This document shows, piece after piece, positions 16,323 to 25,032 of a stretch of 64,000 nt of DNA. The notes under the pieces are model-generated. The model saw only the letters and a program-made list of their open reading frames with translations. It was not told the origin of the DNA and ran no database searches. The position numbers and the translations under genes are program-made. Numbering within the stretch: the stretch's first letter is position 1; every line of letters begins with the position of its first letter. The DNA comes from an uncultured Rhizobium sp. (lineage in GTDB: Bacteria > Pseudomonadota > Alphaproteobacteria > Rhizobiales > Rhizobiaceae). The DNA lies in NCBI GenBank assembly GCA_945952315.1, contig CAMFIE010000001.1:248001-312000 (forward strand), given 5' to 3'.

Positions 16323-17084
16323 ATGACGCAGGCAATCTATCCCGATCTTCAGGGGAAGCCGGTTTTCATCACCGGCGGCGGTTCGGGGATCGGAGCGGCA
16401 CTGACGGAAGCCTTTCTGCGACAGGGTGCCCGCGTCGCTTTCTGCCAGCGGTCCGATGCAACAGCCTTTTGTGACCGGATGGAACGGGAAACCGGCAATC
16501 GACCGCTTTACATCACCGCGGATATCACCCGGATCGATGCGCTGGAGCAGGCGATTGCCACCGCATCGGCGGCACTGGGGTCAATCACCGTGCTGGTCAA
16601 CAATGCGGCCAATGATGACCGGCACGAAACGCTTTCCGTGGATGAGGCCTATTGGGACAAATCCATGGCCATCAATCTGAAGGCCTATTTCTTCGCCTGC
16701 AAGGCCGTGATCCCCGGCATGAAGGCGGCAGGGGGCGGTGCGATCATCAATTTCAGCTCGATCAGTTACATGATGGGCAATGCCGGTTATCCGGTCTATA
16801 TCGCCGCCAATTCCGGCATCAACGGGTTGACACGGACACTCGCCCGCGAGTTCGGCCCGCATCATATCCGGGTCAATGCGCTTTCGCCCGGCTGGGTATT
16901 GACCGAGCGGCAGAAAGAGCTCTGGGTAACGCCGGAAAGTCTCGCCGCCCATCTCGACCGGCAGTGCCTGAAAGAGCCGCTGCAGCCGGAAGATATCGCC
17001 GGTGGCTGCCTGTTCCTTGCGTCTTCCGCAAGTCGCATGATGACCGGCCTGGTGATCGATGGTGGCGTGGTTGTCACGGGCTAG
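16323..17084 (+). CDS. SDR-family oxidoreductase with Asn in place of the catalytic Lys
   Basis: 253-residue short-chain dehydrogenase fold: cofactor loop TGGGSGIGAA, NNAAND block, catalytic-type Ser in NFSSISYM and Tyr159. In the YxxxK motif the lysine is replaced: the sequence reads YIAAN, so position 163 is Asn (codon AAT at 16809-16811). Downstream PGWVLT and the C-terminal DGGVVVTG are normal. Loss of this Lys usually lowers or abolishes classical SDR activity, so it may be a divergent enzyme or a non-catalytic subunit. It lies 95 bp after the MttB-like gene and 16 bp before the rhodanese, with GGGGAGC as ribosome site. Confidence 0.85.
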   Translation: MTQAIYPDLQGKPVFITGGGSGIGAALTEAFLRQGARVAFCQRSDATAFCDRMERETGNRPLYITADITRIDALEQAIATASAALGSITVLVNNAANDDRHETLSVDEAYWDKSMAINLKAYFFACKAVIPGMKAAGGGAIINFSSISYMMGNAGYPVYIAANSGINGLTRTLAREFGPHHIRVNALSPGWVLTERQKELWVTPESLAAHLDRQCLKEPLQPEDIAGGCLFLASSASRMMTGLVIDGGVVVTG

Positions 17085-17100
17085 CCGTTCAGGAGGGGTT

Positions 17101-17505
17101 ATGGCGCTCAAGAAGGGCTATCAGCAATTGATCCAGGAGGCGGAGGCGCGCATCCGCACGCTCTCCATCGATGAGGCATCCGCACGGCTTTCCGATCCCG
17201 GCACGCTTTTCGTCGATATCCGCGATATTCGCGAGCTTGAGCGGGAGGGCACCATTCCCGGTGCCTTTCACGCGCCGCGAGGTATGCTGGAATTCTGGGT
17301 CGATCCGGACAGTCCCTACTTCAAGGATGTGTTCGCGAGCGGACAGGACTATCTGCTGTTCTGCGGTTCCGCCTGGCGTTCAAGCCTTGCGGTGGCTGCC
17401 CTTCAGGATATGGGATTTGGTCCGGTTGCGCAGATTGCGGGCGGATTCAAGGCCTGGAAAGAGGCAGGCCAGCCGGTCGAGCCTCGCCCGGCGCGAAAGG
17501 CCTGA
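17101..17505 (+). CDS. Rhodanese-like sulfurtransferase domain protein
   Basis: 134-residue single-domain rhodanese. VDIRDIRELEREG is the CH2-type start motif and C88 in LLFCGSAWRSSLA is the active-site cysteine at the head of the six-residue loop. It would carry a persulfide, or less probably act as a phosphatase-like domain. Last gene of the operon that starts at 5027, with GGAGGGG before the ATG. A sulfurtransferase at the end of an amine/peptide catabolic operon is unexplained; it may hint at a sulfur-containing substrate. Confidence 0.87.
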   Translation: MALKKGYQQLIQEAEARIRTLSIDEASARLSDPGTLFVDIRDIRELEREGTIPGAFHAPRGMLEFWVDPDSPYFKDVFASGQDYLLFCGSAWRSSLAVAALQDMGFGPVAQIAGGFKAWKEAGQPVEPRPARKA

Positions 17506-17518
17506 TCATCGTCCCGTG

Positions 17519-18568
17519 TCAGGCTGCGCCAGCGAGCCCTGCCGCACTGCCCGGGCCGGTGATGATGCGATAGACATCAAGCTCGAGCGGGGACAGGATA
17601 TCCATCTTTTCCGGCGGCGTGCGCATCATCAGATCAAAGACTTCCTGATCCACGCCCATTGCCCGTAGATAATGGAGGATACGCACCCGGACAGGCTTTG
17701 AAAGGCCGTCTCCGTTTCCGGCGCTCGTCCCGCTCTGACCATCCGCAAAGCCCTCGGCGACGTCGCCATGGCCCGGCTGCCGGATCATCGTCACACGATG
17801 GACGCCAAGAACGGCCGGACCTTCGACCACCCGCGTGGTACCGCCCATGAAGAGGAAGGGGCAGGCAGAGACGCAGCGCGCCCCTTCCGCGACCAGATGG
17901 CCGGAAAAGGTGTTGCCTGTCGGCTTCGCGTCGCAGTCGGTCCGGCTTGCATCACAGTCACCGAGCATGGTTTTGGCCACGGACACGGCGATATGGTGCT
18001 CGCGCAACACTTCGCCAATGCTGATTGCCGCATTGATCTGGCCGCCGGGGGAATCGAGGATCAGCGGCAGAGGGTCGCCCCTGGTTGCGGCCAGTGCCGC
18101 CACAAGCCGCCCATAGCTGTTCTCCGTGATCTTGCCCACACCGGCAAGCCAGCGTCCGCAATGCGGCTTGCAATCCTTGCTGTCATCTTTGACGACAAGG
18201 AAAGTCATTTCACGATCCGTTGCCGGCGCGTTTTGCGGATTGGTATCCGGTGTTCCGATCACCTCCACCCGGAACCGCGTCTCGTTCAGGGCCAGTTCTT
18301 CATGCTTCAGCATGCGGCGCGCCTCGCCATAGGCAAGGTGCAGGGCTGTTGCCGAGCGTTCTGCAAGATGGCCCGGTGAGAGCCCTTGATGAACGCTTTC
18401 CAGAAGAATGGGTGCCATCCACAAGGCGATCAGGGTGTTGCCCGATGTCGATACTGCCGCGGGCTCTTCCGCATGCCGACGGTCGGCGGCGTTGGATTTC
18501 GAATAGATGACCATCAGTCCGGCCAGTGCCAGCCAGAACGCGGCCCAGAATATTTCCCGTATGCGCAT
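17519..18568 (-). CDS. Membrane-anchored periplasmic ClpP-like serine protease fold (COG3904-type)
   Basis: 349-residue protein with one N-terminal membrane helix or uncleaved signal (IFWAAFWLALAGLMVIY), then a ClpP/crotonase-type domain: LILDSPGG at 169-176, a cysteine-flanked Ser (CVSAC, S234 between C232 and C236) followed by PFLFMGG, and H257 in GVHR. These match the layout of predicted periplasmic serine proteases in Rhizobiales; the paired cysteines suggest a disulfide, fitting the periplasm. Six cysteines lie in two loops (DCKPHC and GDCDASRTDCDAK). The ATG complement of 18566-18568 follows AGAGGGAAGGA; upstream in-frame codons lack a ribosome site. Convergent with the rhodanese gene (13-bp gap). 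Target unknown. Confidence 0.72.
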   Translation of the reverse strand: MRIREIFWAAFWLALAGLMVIYSKSNAADRRHAEEPAAVSTSGNTLIALWMAPILLESVHQGLSPGHLAERSATALHLAYGEARRMLKHEELALNETRFRVEVIGTPDTNPQNAPATDREMTFLVVKDDSKDCKPHCGRWLAGVGKITENSYGRLVAALAATRGDPLPLILDSPGGQINAAISIGEVLREHHIAVSVAKTMLGDCDASRTDCDAKPTGNTFSGHLVAEGARCVSACPFLFMGGTTRVVEGPAVLGVHRVTMIRQPGHGDVAEGFADGQSGTSAGNGDGLSKPVRVRILHYLRAMGVDQEVFDLMMRTPPEKMDILSPLELDVYRIITGPGSAAGLAGAA

Positions 18569-18743
18569 CGATCCTTCCCTCTTGGGACCGGTGCCGCAGC
18601 ATTGAACCGGAAAGACCGGCAACCACGCTTGCGGCAGGAATATCACTGCCATCACCTGAGCGTGTATTGCGGCGTCTCGCAATGTTTATGGATCAAACGT
18701 TACTATAAACCCTTTGTTAAGCTTAAAAATTAACCTTAACAAA

Positions 18744-18799
18744 GGCATGAACGGGAGATTCGTGCAGAAAACCTTCTGCATCCTCTGCTTGTTCATGCC
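18744..18799 (-). terminator. Long stem-loop, probable terminator of the small secreted-protein gene
   Basis: Outer arms GGCATGAAC (18744-18752) and GTTCATGCC (18791-18799) enclose an inner hairpin with arms GCAGAA (18764-18769) and TTCTGC (18774-18779). Read on the minus strand it comes 18 bases after the small secreted-protein stop and is followed by TTTGTT. It separates that gene from the ClpP-like gene 176 bp further on. Confidence 0.55.
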
Positions 18800-18817
18800 G
18801 AGAAGGGGGAGGTGCGC

Positions 18818-19120
18818 CTATTCGCAGGCGCCCGGAATATCCACCTCATAGGTGGTTTTGCCTGGCATGCCAGGCGGGATCGGCTTCAGATAGACCTTGA
18901 GGTCACATTCCTGCACGCGAATGGTCCATTCCTTGGCACCATCCTCGCGTGTGCCGGTATTCGAGACCGCGCCGATCGGAGCCTGATGCAGGGCATCGGC
19001 CACTTTTTCATCGGCAAGAATGGTCTGGATCTGTTCGGCGCTATCGTAATAGCCGGAAAGGGCCGCTTCGGCCGGCAAGGCAAGAAGCATCAGGGAAAGG
19101 ACGATCAGCGGGCGTTTCAT
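18818..19120 (-). CDS. Small secreted protein of unknown function
   Basis: 100-residue protein with a clear Sec signal peptide (MKRPLIVLSLMLLALPAEA) leaving about 81 residues with two cysteines (QECDLKV and GACE at the very end) that could form a disulfide in the periplasm. Start preceded by GGAGG. I do not recognise a named family. It lies between the FecR-domain gene and the ClpP-like gene on the same strand, each separated by hairpins, so it is probably its own transcription unit. Confidence 0.7.
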   Translation of the reverse strand: MKRPLIVLSLMLLALPAEAALSGYYDSAEQIQTILADEKVADALHQAPIGAVSNTGTREDGAKEWTIRVQECDLKVYLKPIPPGMPGKTTYEVDIPGACE

Positions 19121-19210
19121 CAGACCTCCGGCAAGCGTTCAGGGCAGACAGATGGTCTGCCTGCTTGTTCTGTATAAGCATTGCCAATCAAAGTGAGAAG
19201 CCCTTTGCCA

Positions 19211-19239
19211 ATCGGCAACCAGTTTAGCACGTTGCCGAT
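19211..19239 (-). terminator. Stem-loop downstream of the FecR-domain gene
   Basis: Perfect 9-bp arms ATCGGCAAC (19211-19219) and GTTGCCGAT (19231-19239) with an 11-base loop, 11 bases after the FecR-protein stop on the minus strand. No T-run follows, so it could be an mRNA-end structure rather than an intrinsic terminator. A second hairpin (GGCAGAC/GTCTGCC, 19143-19161) lies further downstream. Confidence 0.4.
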
Positions 19240-19250
19240 CGCGGGAACGA

Positions 19251-20117
19251 TCAATCGTCGCTTTCCTTACTCTTGTCTTTGCTTTTGTCTTTGCTCTTTT
19301 CGCTGTTGCTGCCGGAGCTACTGCCGGATGAAGACCCGCTGGAACTGTTGCCTGCAGACGAGGAACCGCTTTTACCGTTTGCGCTTCCGTTTCCGCTGGA
19401 CCCGCTGCCGGAGTTCTCGCTCTTGCCGTTCGATGCTCCATTGTCATCGCCGCCGTCATTGTTGGATTTTTCCTGCTTTCCGGGCGCAACCGCGTCAGAT
19501 CCCGGCAGCATATCCTTAAGGACCGTCCCCAGCGGCTTAATCGTAATGATCTGCTCGAATTTCCTGTTGGTTCCGCTCAGGGCCATGGCGGTTTGAGCAT
19601 TGTCATCAACGGTTGCCTTCTGGCCTGCGGAAACACCGACCGTCTCGCCGCTTTTCACGTCACTCACCTGTACGCGGCCCCGTTCGACCGAGACGCTCGA
19701 GCCCTTCGCTGTCACTTTCACTGAAAAGACCGTGCCCTTGACCAACGCTGCCATATAGGGGGTCTGCACAGCGAGATGCGGGGTCACGCGCGGATCAATC
19801 GAAAGCCGCAATTCCCCGCTTTGCTGGGCAAAATCGGTGTGAACCACTGCTCTGGCGCGTTCATAAAGGCCTGCCATCGTGCCGGGTTGAAACACGACCT
19901 GATCCTGATTTCTCTGCAGGATGATACGCGCCCGATTGCCGGTTGAAAGCCAGCTTTCGTTCTTGAGCACCATGCCGCGCTTCACCTCATGCCAGGTCTT
20001 GCGATCATCCGTATAGCGCGCTGGCTGCGTGACCTTCACGACAACCCAATCGGCAGCCATGGCATTCAATGCCGTCAAACTAAAAACAAGAGCCAGACCG
20101 GCTCGCACACTGGACAT
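19251..20117 (-). CDS. Secreted FecR-domain protein with Ser/Gly/Asn-rich low-complexity tail
   Basis: 288 residues: signal peptide (GLALVFSLTALNAMAA), a FecR domain over roughly residues 35-170 (VKRGMVLKNESWLSTGNRARI, VQTPYMAALVKGTVF, VERGRVQVSD, VSAGQKATV), a linker, and a C-terminal ~75-residue tail built of Ser, Gly, Asn and Lys and ending in repeated KSKD units. The domain here is exported and not attached to an anti-sigma N-terminal region, and there is no TonB receptor or ECF sigma gene nearby, so it is not a classical iron-sensing FecR. Such stand-alone FecR proteins occur in rhizobia and are often beside cyclic-di-GMP genes; here a diguanylate cyclase is divergent from it. Confidence 0.75.
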   Translation of the reverse strand: MSSVRAGLALVFSLTALNAMAADWVVVKVTQPARYTDDRKTWHEVKRGMVLKNESWLSTGNRARIILQRNQDQVVFQPGTMAGLYERARAVVHTDFAQQSGELRLSIDPRVTPHLAVQTPYMAALVKGTVFSVKVTAKGSSVSVERGRVQVSDVKSGETVGVSAGQKATVDDNAQTAMALSGTNRKFEQIITIKPLGTVLKDMLPGSDAVAPGKQEKSNNDGGDDNGASNGKSENSGSGSSGNGSANGKSGSSSAGNSSSGSSSGSSSGSNSEKSKDKSKDKSKESDD

Positions 20118-20545
20118 GGTACGTCACCCATTAGTTTTTCAAAATAACTTTGATCTACGCGACTGAAATCCAGGTTAAGCGCATCGTTCAAATACGAGTC
20201 GTTGCCATATTTTGGCGCAGTCAAACCGAGCCGGAAGCGCCGTTGTCTGGTTTTCAACCAGGTGTTTCCTGACGACGGTCATCGTCCTTTTCGGGCGGAT
20301 CAGGATCAGGTTCACAGTAAATTCAATTATTGGTTGTTTTTTATAATCATAAATATAGGCTTGATGTTGTATTCCTCTTGATCCGGATTGAGCAATCCAC
20401 TCACAATAGAACGGAAAGTTCCGGCAAGTTGTGATGACTATCTGAAATGCATCGGTGCCGAATGCAACAATTGGATGTAGAGTATAGACTTTCTTCTGTG
20501 GCGCGTTATGCTGTGCACCTATAATTTTGATGGTGTGGATTCATT
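20118..20545. other. 428-bp AT-rich intergenic region between FecR-domain gene and diguanylate cyclase
   Basis: No convincing gene. The stretch 20315-20420 is AT-rich compared with the surroundings and would hold both divergent promoters. I saw no clear operator palindrome and no small ORF with a ribosome site. Confidence 0.5.
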
Positions 20546-21919
20546 TTGGAACAGAATACAACCCTCGCATCCGCTCCGGGCGAAGGACAGCTGGGCTTTT
20601 CGCAGTCGCTGGCAGACGGAGACCGCAAGATCTCGATGGCACTCGCATCTGCCGTCATCCGTGAGCATTGCGCCGATCTTGTCGCGGTTTTCTATTCCGC
20701 CTTGCAGAAAAATGAAGAGGCTGCTGCGTTTCTGAACCAGTCGATCGTGCAGGAGCGATTGAGTCAGTCGCTTGCCGGGTGGCTCGAGGATCTCGCAGGC
20801 ATTGATCCGTGCGGCGATCTCTCCGAATTCGAGGCGCGCCAGACACTGATTGGTGAAGTGCATGCGCGCATCAAGGTGCCTGTCCATCTGGTGCTTGAGG
20901 GTGCGTCCCGCCTGAAGCGGGAGATCCATATCCGGTTGGCGGAGAAAAACGGTTCGACTGAGGCCTTTTCCGCAATCATCCTGATCGGTGAACTCATCGA
21001 TCATGCCATCGGCATCATGAGCAAGGCCTATGGCAAGCGCACCGGTGAGCGGATCCGGGTGGATGAAGCCTACAGGCTCTATTCGCTCGGGCAGGATGTG
21101 GGCGTCGAGCGTGAAAGCCAGAAATCCATGCTGATGGAATGGAGCCAGTCGGTGCTGTTTCGCCTCTTCGGCCAGCAGCAGCAGGGGCAGTTCGACAGCA
21201 TTTCGGCGTCGCCTTTCGGCTTGTGGGTGCGCCACCGCGGAGCGGTCATGTTTGAAGGTTCGATCATGCTGCGCCGTATCGAGGCGGCGATGCATGAGAT
21301 TGACCATCACGTCATCCCCAAGATGCGCCGGCAGATGGATGTCCAGACGCAGGTTCAGCGGTTGCAGGTGCTGATCGAGGAAATCAAGTTCCTGCTCAAT
21401 GATCTTTTCGAAAGCCTGACCGCTGCCGCAAATGCCCGCGATCCGCTGACATCGGCACTCACCCGCCGCTTCCTGCCATCGATCCTTGGCCGCGAGGTGC
21501 AGCTTGCCAATCGGCAGGGCACGCCACTTTCGCTCCTGATGCTTGATGTCGACCATTTCAAGCAGATCAATGATACCTGGGGCCATTCCGGTGGCGATGC
21601 GGTGCTTCGCCAGATCGCCGAGGTGATATTCGAGCATATCCGCCCCTCGGACTTCCTCTTCCGCTATGGCGGCGAGGAGTTTCTGCTGGTGCTGGTGGAG
21701 GCGGATCGCAACCACAGCTACCAGGTGGCCGAAAACATCCGCCTTGCTTTCGAAGCCCGGCAGCTGAACGTGGCGGAGGGCCTCCAGACCCGCGCCACGG
21801 TCTCTGTCGGGATCGCCATCCACGATGGCCACCCGGATTTCCAGCGCCTGATCGATGCGGCTGACCGGGCGATGTATGAGGCCAAGGCGCTGGGCCGCAA
21901 CCGCAGCGTGATTGCCTGA
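20546..21919 (+). CDS. Globin-coupled diguanylate cyclase (DosC-like oxygen sensor)
   Basis: 457 residues with the same three-part build as E. coli DosC/YddV: N-terminal globin-coupled sensor (about 25-180), a middle helical linker (FGLWVRHRGAVMFEG region) and a GGDEF domain (about 300-457). The proximal heme-binding His is H106 in GEVHARIKVPV, aligned with DosC His98. The cyclase is active-looking: LMLDVDHFKQINDTWGH metal/substrate segment and RYGGEEF at 373-379. Expected to make cyclic-di-GMP in response to oxygen. Start is uncertain: the frame opens at 20531 and offers TTG at 20546; the first ATG, at 20636, would cut into the start of the globin domain. Convergent with phosphoketolase (24-bp gap). 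Confidence 0.88.
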   Translation: MEQNTTLASAPGEGQLGFSQSLADGDRKISMALASAVIREHCADLVAVFYSALQKNEEAAAFLNQSIVQERLSQSLAGWLEDLAGIDPCGDLSEFEARQTLIGEVHARIKVPVHLVLEGASRLKREIHIRLAEKNGSTEAFSAIILIGELIDHAIGIMSKAYGKRTGERIRVDEAYRLYSLGQDVGVERESQKSMLMEWSQSVLFRLFGQQQQGQFDSISASPFGLWVRHRGAVMFEGSIMLRRIEAAMHEIDHHVIPKMRRQMDVQTQVQRLQVLIEEIKFLLNDLFESLTAAANARDPLTSALTRRFLPSILGREVQLANRQGTPLSLLMLDVDHFKQINDTWGHSGGDAVLRQIAEVIFEHIRPSDFLFRYGGEEFLLVLVEADRNHSYQVAENIRLAFEARQLNVAEGLQTRATVSVGIAIHDGHPDFQRLIDAADRAMYEAKALGRNRSVIA

Positions 21920-21943
21920 TCTCTTGCGAACGAAGCTGGCCGG

Positions 21944-24292
21944 TCAGCGGCCTGTCCACCGCCAGTTTGTGATTTCCGGCATGTCCTCGCCCTCGCATTC
22001 GACATAGAGCCTGTGCGTCTCAAGTTTCTCCTGAAGCGCAGCAATCAGGGCTTCACCGCGCGCGCCGAGGGCGGGTAGCCGCTCCACGGCGGCGATTGCG
22101 AGATGGAAGCGGTCGATCCTGTTCATCACCGCCATGTCGAAGGGCGTCGTTGTGGTGCCCTCGTCAATGAAGCCATGCACGTGCATCTTTGCATGGTTGG
22201 TGCGTTTGTAGATCAGCCGGTGGATCAGATAGGGATAGCCGTGATAGGCAAAGATCACCGGTTTGTCCCGGGTGAACAGATCATCGAAGGCAGCATCGGC
22301 GATGCCATGCGGATGATGCTGCGGTGATTGCAGCGCCATCAGGTCCACCACGTTCACCATCCGGATCGCGAGGTCGGGAAAGGCCTCCCGCAGGATGGAG
22401 ATCGCGGCCAGCACTTCCATGGTCGGCACATCACCGGCAGCCGCCATCACGAGATCGGGCGTGCGGCCCTTGTCGGTGCTCGCGAAGCGCCATATGCCAA
22501 GGCCAGCCTCGCAATGGGCCTCCGCTTCGGCCATGGACAGCCATTGCGGCTCCGGCTGCTTGCCGGCGACGATCACATTCACCCGGTTCCAGGTCTTCAG
22601 GCAATGATCGGCCACGCAGAGCAACGTATTGGCATCCGGCGGCAGATAGATGCGCACCACATCGGCGGTCTTGTTTGCCACCAGATCGACAAAGCCCGGA
22701 TCCTGATGCGAGAAGCCGTTGTGATCCTGCCGCCAGACATGCGAGGTGAGCAGATAGTTGAGCGAGGAAACCGGCTTTCGCCAGGGGAGCTCGCGCGACA
22801 CTTTCAGCCATTTCGCATGCTGGTTGAACATGGAATCGACGATATGGATGAAAGCCTCATAGCACGAAAAGAAGCCGTGCCGCCCGGTGAGCAGATAGCC
22901 TTCCAGCCAGCCCTGGCAGAGATGTTCGGACAGCACCTCCATCACCCGGCCATCGGCCGAGAGGTGATCATCCGTTTCCAGCCGTTCTGCCATCCAAACC
23001 TTGTCGGTCGCCTCCAAGACGCTGCCCAGCCGGTTTGAGGCGGTCTCATCCGGGCCGAATACCCGGAAATTGGCGCTCTCGGCATTGAGCCGCATCACAT
23101 CCCGCAGATAGTCGCCGAGGATTTTCGTGGTCTGCTCCTCACGGGCACCGGGGGCTTCCACCGGAACGGCATAGCGACGGAAATCCGGTGTCCTGAGTTC
23201 CTTGCGCAAGAGGCCGCCATTGGCATGGGGATTGGCACCCATGCGGCGTTCGCCTTTAGGTGCCAGAGCGCGCAGTTCCGGCTTCAGCCGACCGTGGGAA
23301 TCGAAAAGATCGGAAGGATCATAGCTTTTCAGCCAGTCCTCCAGGATTTTTCTGTGTCCCTCATCCTGACGGCAATTGGCAACAGGCACCTGATGCGAAC
23401 GCCAGCTGTTCTCGACCTGCTGGCCATCGACCTGTTTCGGCCCGGTCCAGCCTTTCGGACTGCGCAGCACGATCATCGGATAGCGCGGACGGATGCCGGG
23501 ATTGGTCTTTGCCTCGTCACGGATCGCCTGCAGCCGGTCAAATATCCGGTCCAGCGCCCCGGCCATCAGCGGATGCATGAGGTGCGGATCCGAGCCTTCG
23601 ACGAAGATCGGGTCATAGCCGTAACCGGTGAAGAGATGGCCAAGTTCCTCATCCGAAAGGCGGGACAGCACAGTCGGATTGGCGATCTTGTAGCCGTTGA
23701 GATGGAGGATCGGCAGAACCAGCCCGTCGCGGGCCGGATTGAGGAACTTGTTGGAATGCCAGGCGGCGGCAAGCGGCCCGGTTTCGGCTTCGCCGTCGCC
23801 GATCACGCAGGCAACCACGAGGTCCGGATTGTCGAAGGCCGCCCCATAGGCATGCACCAGAGCATAGCCAAGCTCGCCGCCTTCGTGGATTGAGCCAGGT
23901 GTTTCGGGTGCGGCATGGGAAGGGATGCCGCCGGGGAAGGAAAACTGCCGGAAGAGCCTTTGCAGGCCCACTTCGTCTTCGCCGATTTCGGGATAGATCT
24001 CCGAATAGGTGCCTTCCAGATATGTATTGGCCACCATGCCCGGCCCGCCGTGGCCGGGGCCGCAGATATAGAGGATGTTTTCGTCGCGGGCTTTGATGAT
24101 GCGGTTGAGATGCGCATAGATGAAATTGAGACCGGGCGTCGTGCCCCAGTGGCCGAGCAGGCGCGGCTTCACATGCCGTGCCTCCAGCCGCTCCTTCAGC
24201 AGCGGATTGTCCATCAGATAGATCTGCCCGACCGACAGATAATTGGCCGCACGCCAATAACGATTGATCAGGTCCAGTTCTTGCGCATCCAT
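21944..24292 (-). CDS. xfp: Xylulose-5-phosphate/fructose-6-phosphate phosphoketolase
   Basis: 782-residue thiamine-diphosphate enzyme that splits xylulose 5-phosphate (or fructose 6-phosphate) with phosphate to acetyl phosphate plus glyceraldehyde 3-phosphate (or erythrose 4-phosphate). Family blocks: [45 protein letters not shown], the ThDP motif [44 protein letters not shown] and [12 protein letters not shown]. Length is typical (about 790). It lies 116 bp downstream of ureG on the same strand. No acetate kinase or phosphotransacetylase is in the window. It could consume pentulose phosphates from the polyol operon at 34-44 kb (inference). Confidence 0.95.
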   Translation of the reverse strand: MDAQELDLINRYWRAANYLSVGQIYLMDNPLLKERLEARHVKPRLLGHWGTTPGLNFIYAHLNRIIKARDENILYICGPGHGGPGMVANTYLEGTYSEIYPEIGEDEVGLQRLFRQFSFPGGIPSHAAPETPGSIHEGGELGYALVHAYGAAFDNPDLVVACVIGDGEAETGPLAAAWHSNKFLNPARDGLVLPILHLNGYKIANPTVLSRLSDEELGHLFTGYGYDPIFVEGSDPHLMHPLMAGALDRIFDRLQAIRDEAKTNPGIRPRYPMIVLRSPKGWTGPKQVDGQQVENSWRSHQVPVANCRQDEGHRKILEDWLKSYDPSDLFDSHGRLKPELRALAPKGERRMGANPHANGGLLRKELRTPDFRRYAVPVEAPGAREEQTTKILGDYLRDVMRLNAESANFRVFGPDETASNRLGSVLEATDKVWMAERLETDDHLSADGRVMEVLSEHLCQGWLEGYLLTGRHGFFSCYEAFIHIVDSMFNQHAKWLKVSRELPWRKPVSSLNYLLTSHVWRQDHNGFSHQDPGFVDLVANKTADVVRIYLPPDANTLLCVADHCLKTWNRVNVIVAGKQPEPQWLSMAEAEAHCEAGLGIWRFASTDKGRTPDLVMAAAGDVPTMEVLAAISILREAFPDLAIRMVNVVDLMALQSPQHHPHGIADAAFDDLFTRDKPVIFAYHGYPYLIHRLIYKRTNHAKMHVHGFIDEGTTTTPFDMAVMNRIDRFHLAIAAVERLPALGARGEALIAALQEKLETHRLYVECEGEDMPEITNWRWTGR

Positions 24293-24408
24293 AGGCTTCT
24301 CCCCGTTGCCGTTTCCGCAGTCGCACGGTGTGGCTTTGTGATTTTAAAATAAACCTATGTGGCGAATGCGACAAATGTTCCCTCTGCAAGGCTTGCCATG
24401 CAGAAAGA

Positions 24409-25032
24409 TCACGACGAAAGGCCGCCCTCGGTTTCGAGGAAGGCGATAACCTGTTCCAGACCCTTCTGCCGCAGAAGATCGGTGAAAACATAGGGGCGAC
24501 TGCCGCGCACCCTTTGCGTATCCCTCTCCATCACCTCGAGGTCAGCCATCACATGGGGGGCGAGGTCCATCTTGTTGATCAGCAGCAGATCGGAGCGGGT
24601 GATGGCTGGCCCGCCCTTGCGCGGGATTTTCTCGCCCTGACAGACAGAGATGACATAGAGCGACAGATCGACCAGATCGGGTGAAAAGGTCGCCGCCAGA
24701 TTGTCGCCACCCGATTCGATGAAGATGACGTCGAGATCGGGAAAGCGCTTCACCATGTCATTGACGGCGGCCATGTTGATCGAGGCATCCTCGCGGATCG
24801 CCGTGTGCGGGCAACCGCCGGTTTCCACGCCCATGATGCGCTCTTCCGGCAGCGCCTGCAGGCGGGCAAGGATCAGGGCATCTTCCTTCGTGTAAATGTC
24901 GTTGGTGATGACCGCGACCGAATAGCGCTCGCGCATGGCCTTGCAGAGCTTTTCGGTGAGCGTTGTCTTTCCCGATCCGACAGGACCGCCGATGCCGACG
25001 CGAAGGGGACCGTTGCGATGCGCTTCACTCAT
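24409..25032 (-). CDS. ureG: Urease accessory GTPase UreG
   Basis: 207-residue GTPase that with UreD/UreF drives nickel insertion into urease. P-loop [10 protein letters not shown] near the N-terminus, [27 protein letters not shown] (metal-binding CPH), [15 protein letters not shown] and NKMDLAP. Start at 25032 ([10 protein letters not shown]) overlaps the ureF stop by ATGA. Last gene of ureDABCEFG. Confidence 0.96.
   Translation of the reverse strand: MSEAHRNGPLRVGIGGPVGSGKTTLTEKLCKAMRERYSVAVITNDIYTKEDALILARLQALPEERIMGVETGGCPHTAIREDASINMAAVNDMVKRFPDLDVIFIESGGDNLAATFSPDLVDLSLYVISVCQGEKIPRKGGPAITRSDLLLINKMDLAPHVMADLEVMERDTQRVRGSRPYVFTDLLRQKGLEQVIAFLETEGGLSS

Noticed and set aside
19258-19330. 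Short repeated units at the 3' end of the FecR-domain gene that look like a repeat array
   Set aside because: They encode the KSKD/SSGS low-complexity tail in frame; no CRISPR-like spacing or cas genes.
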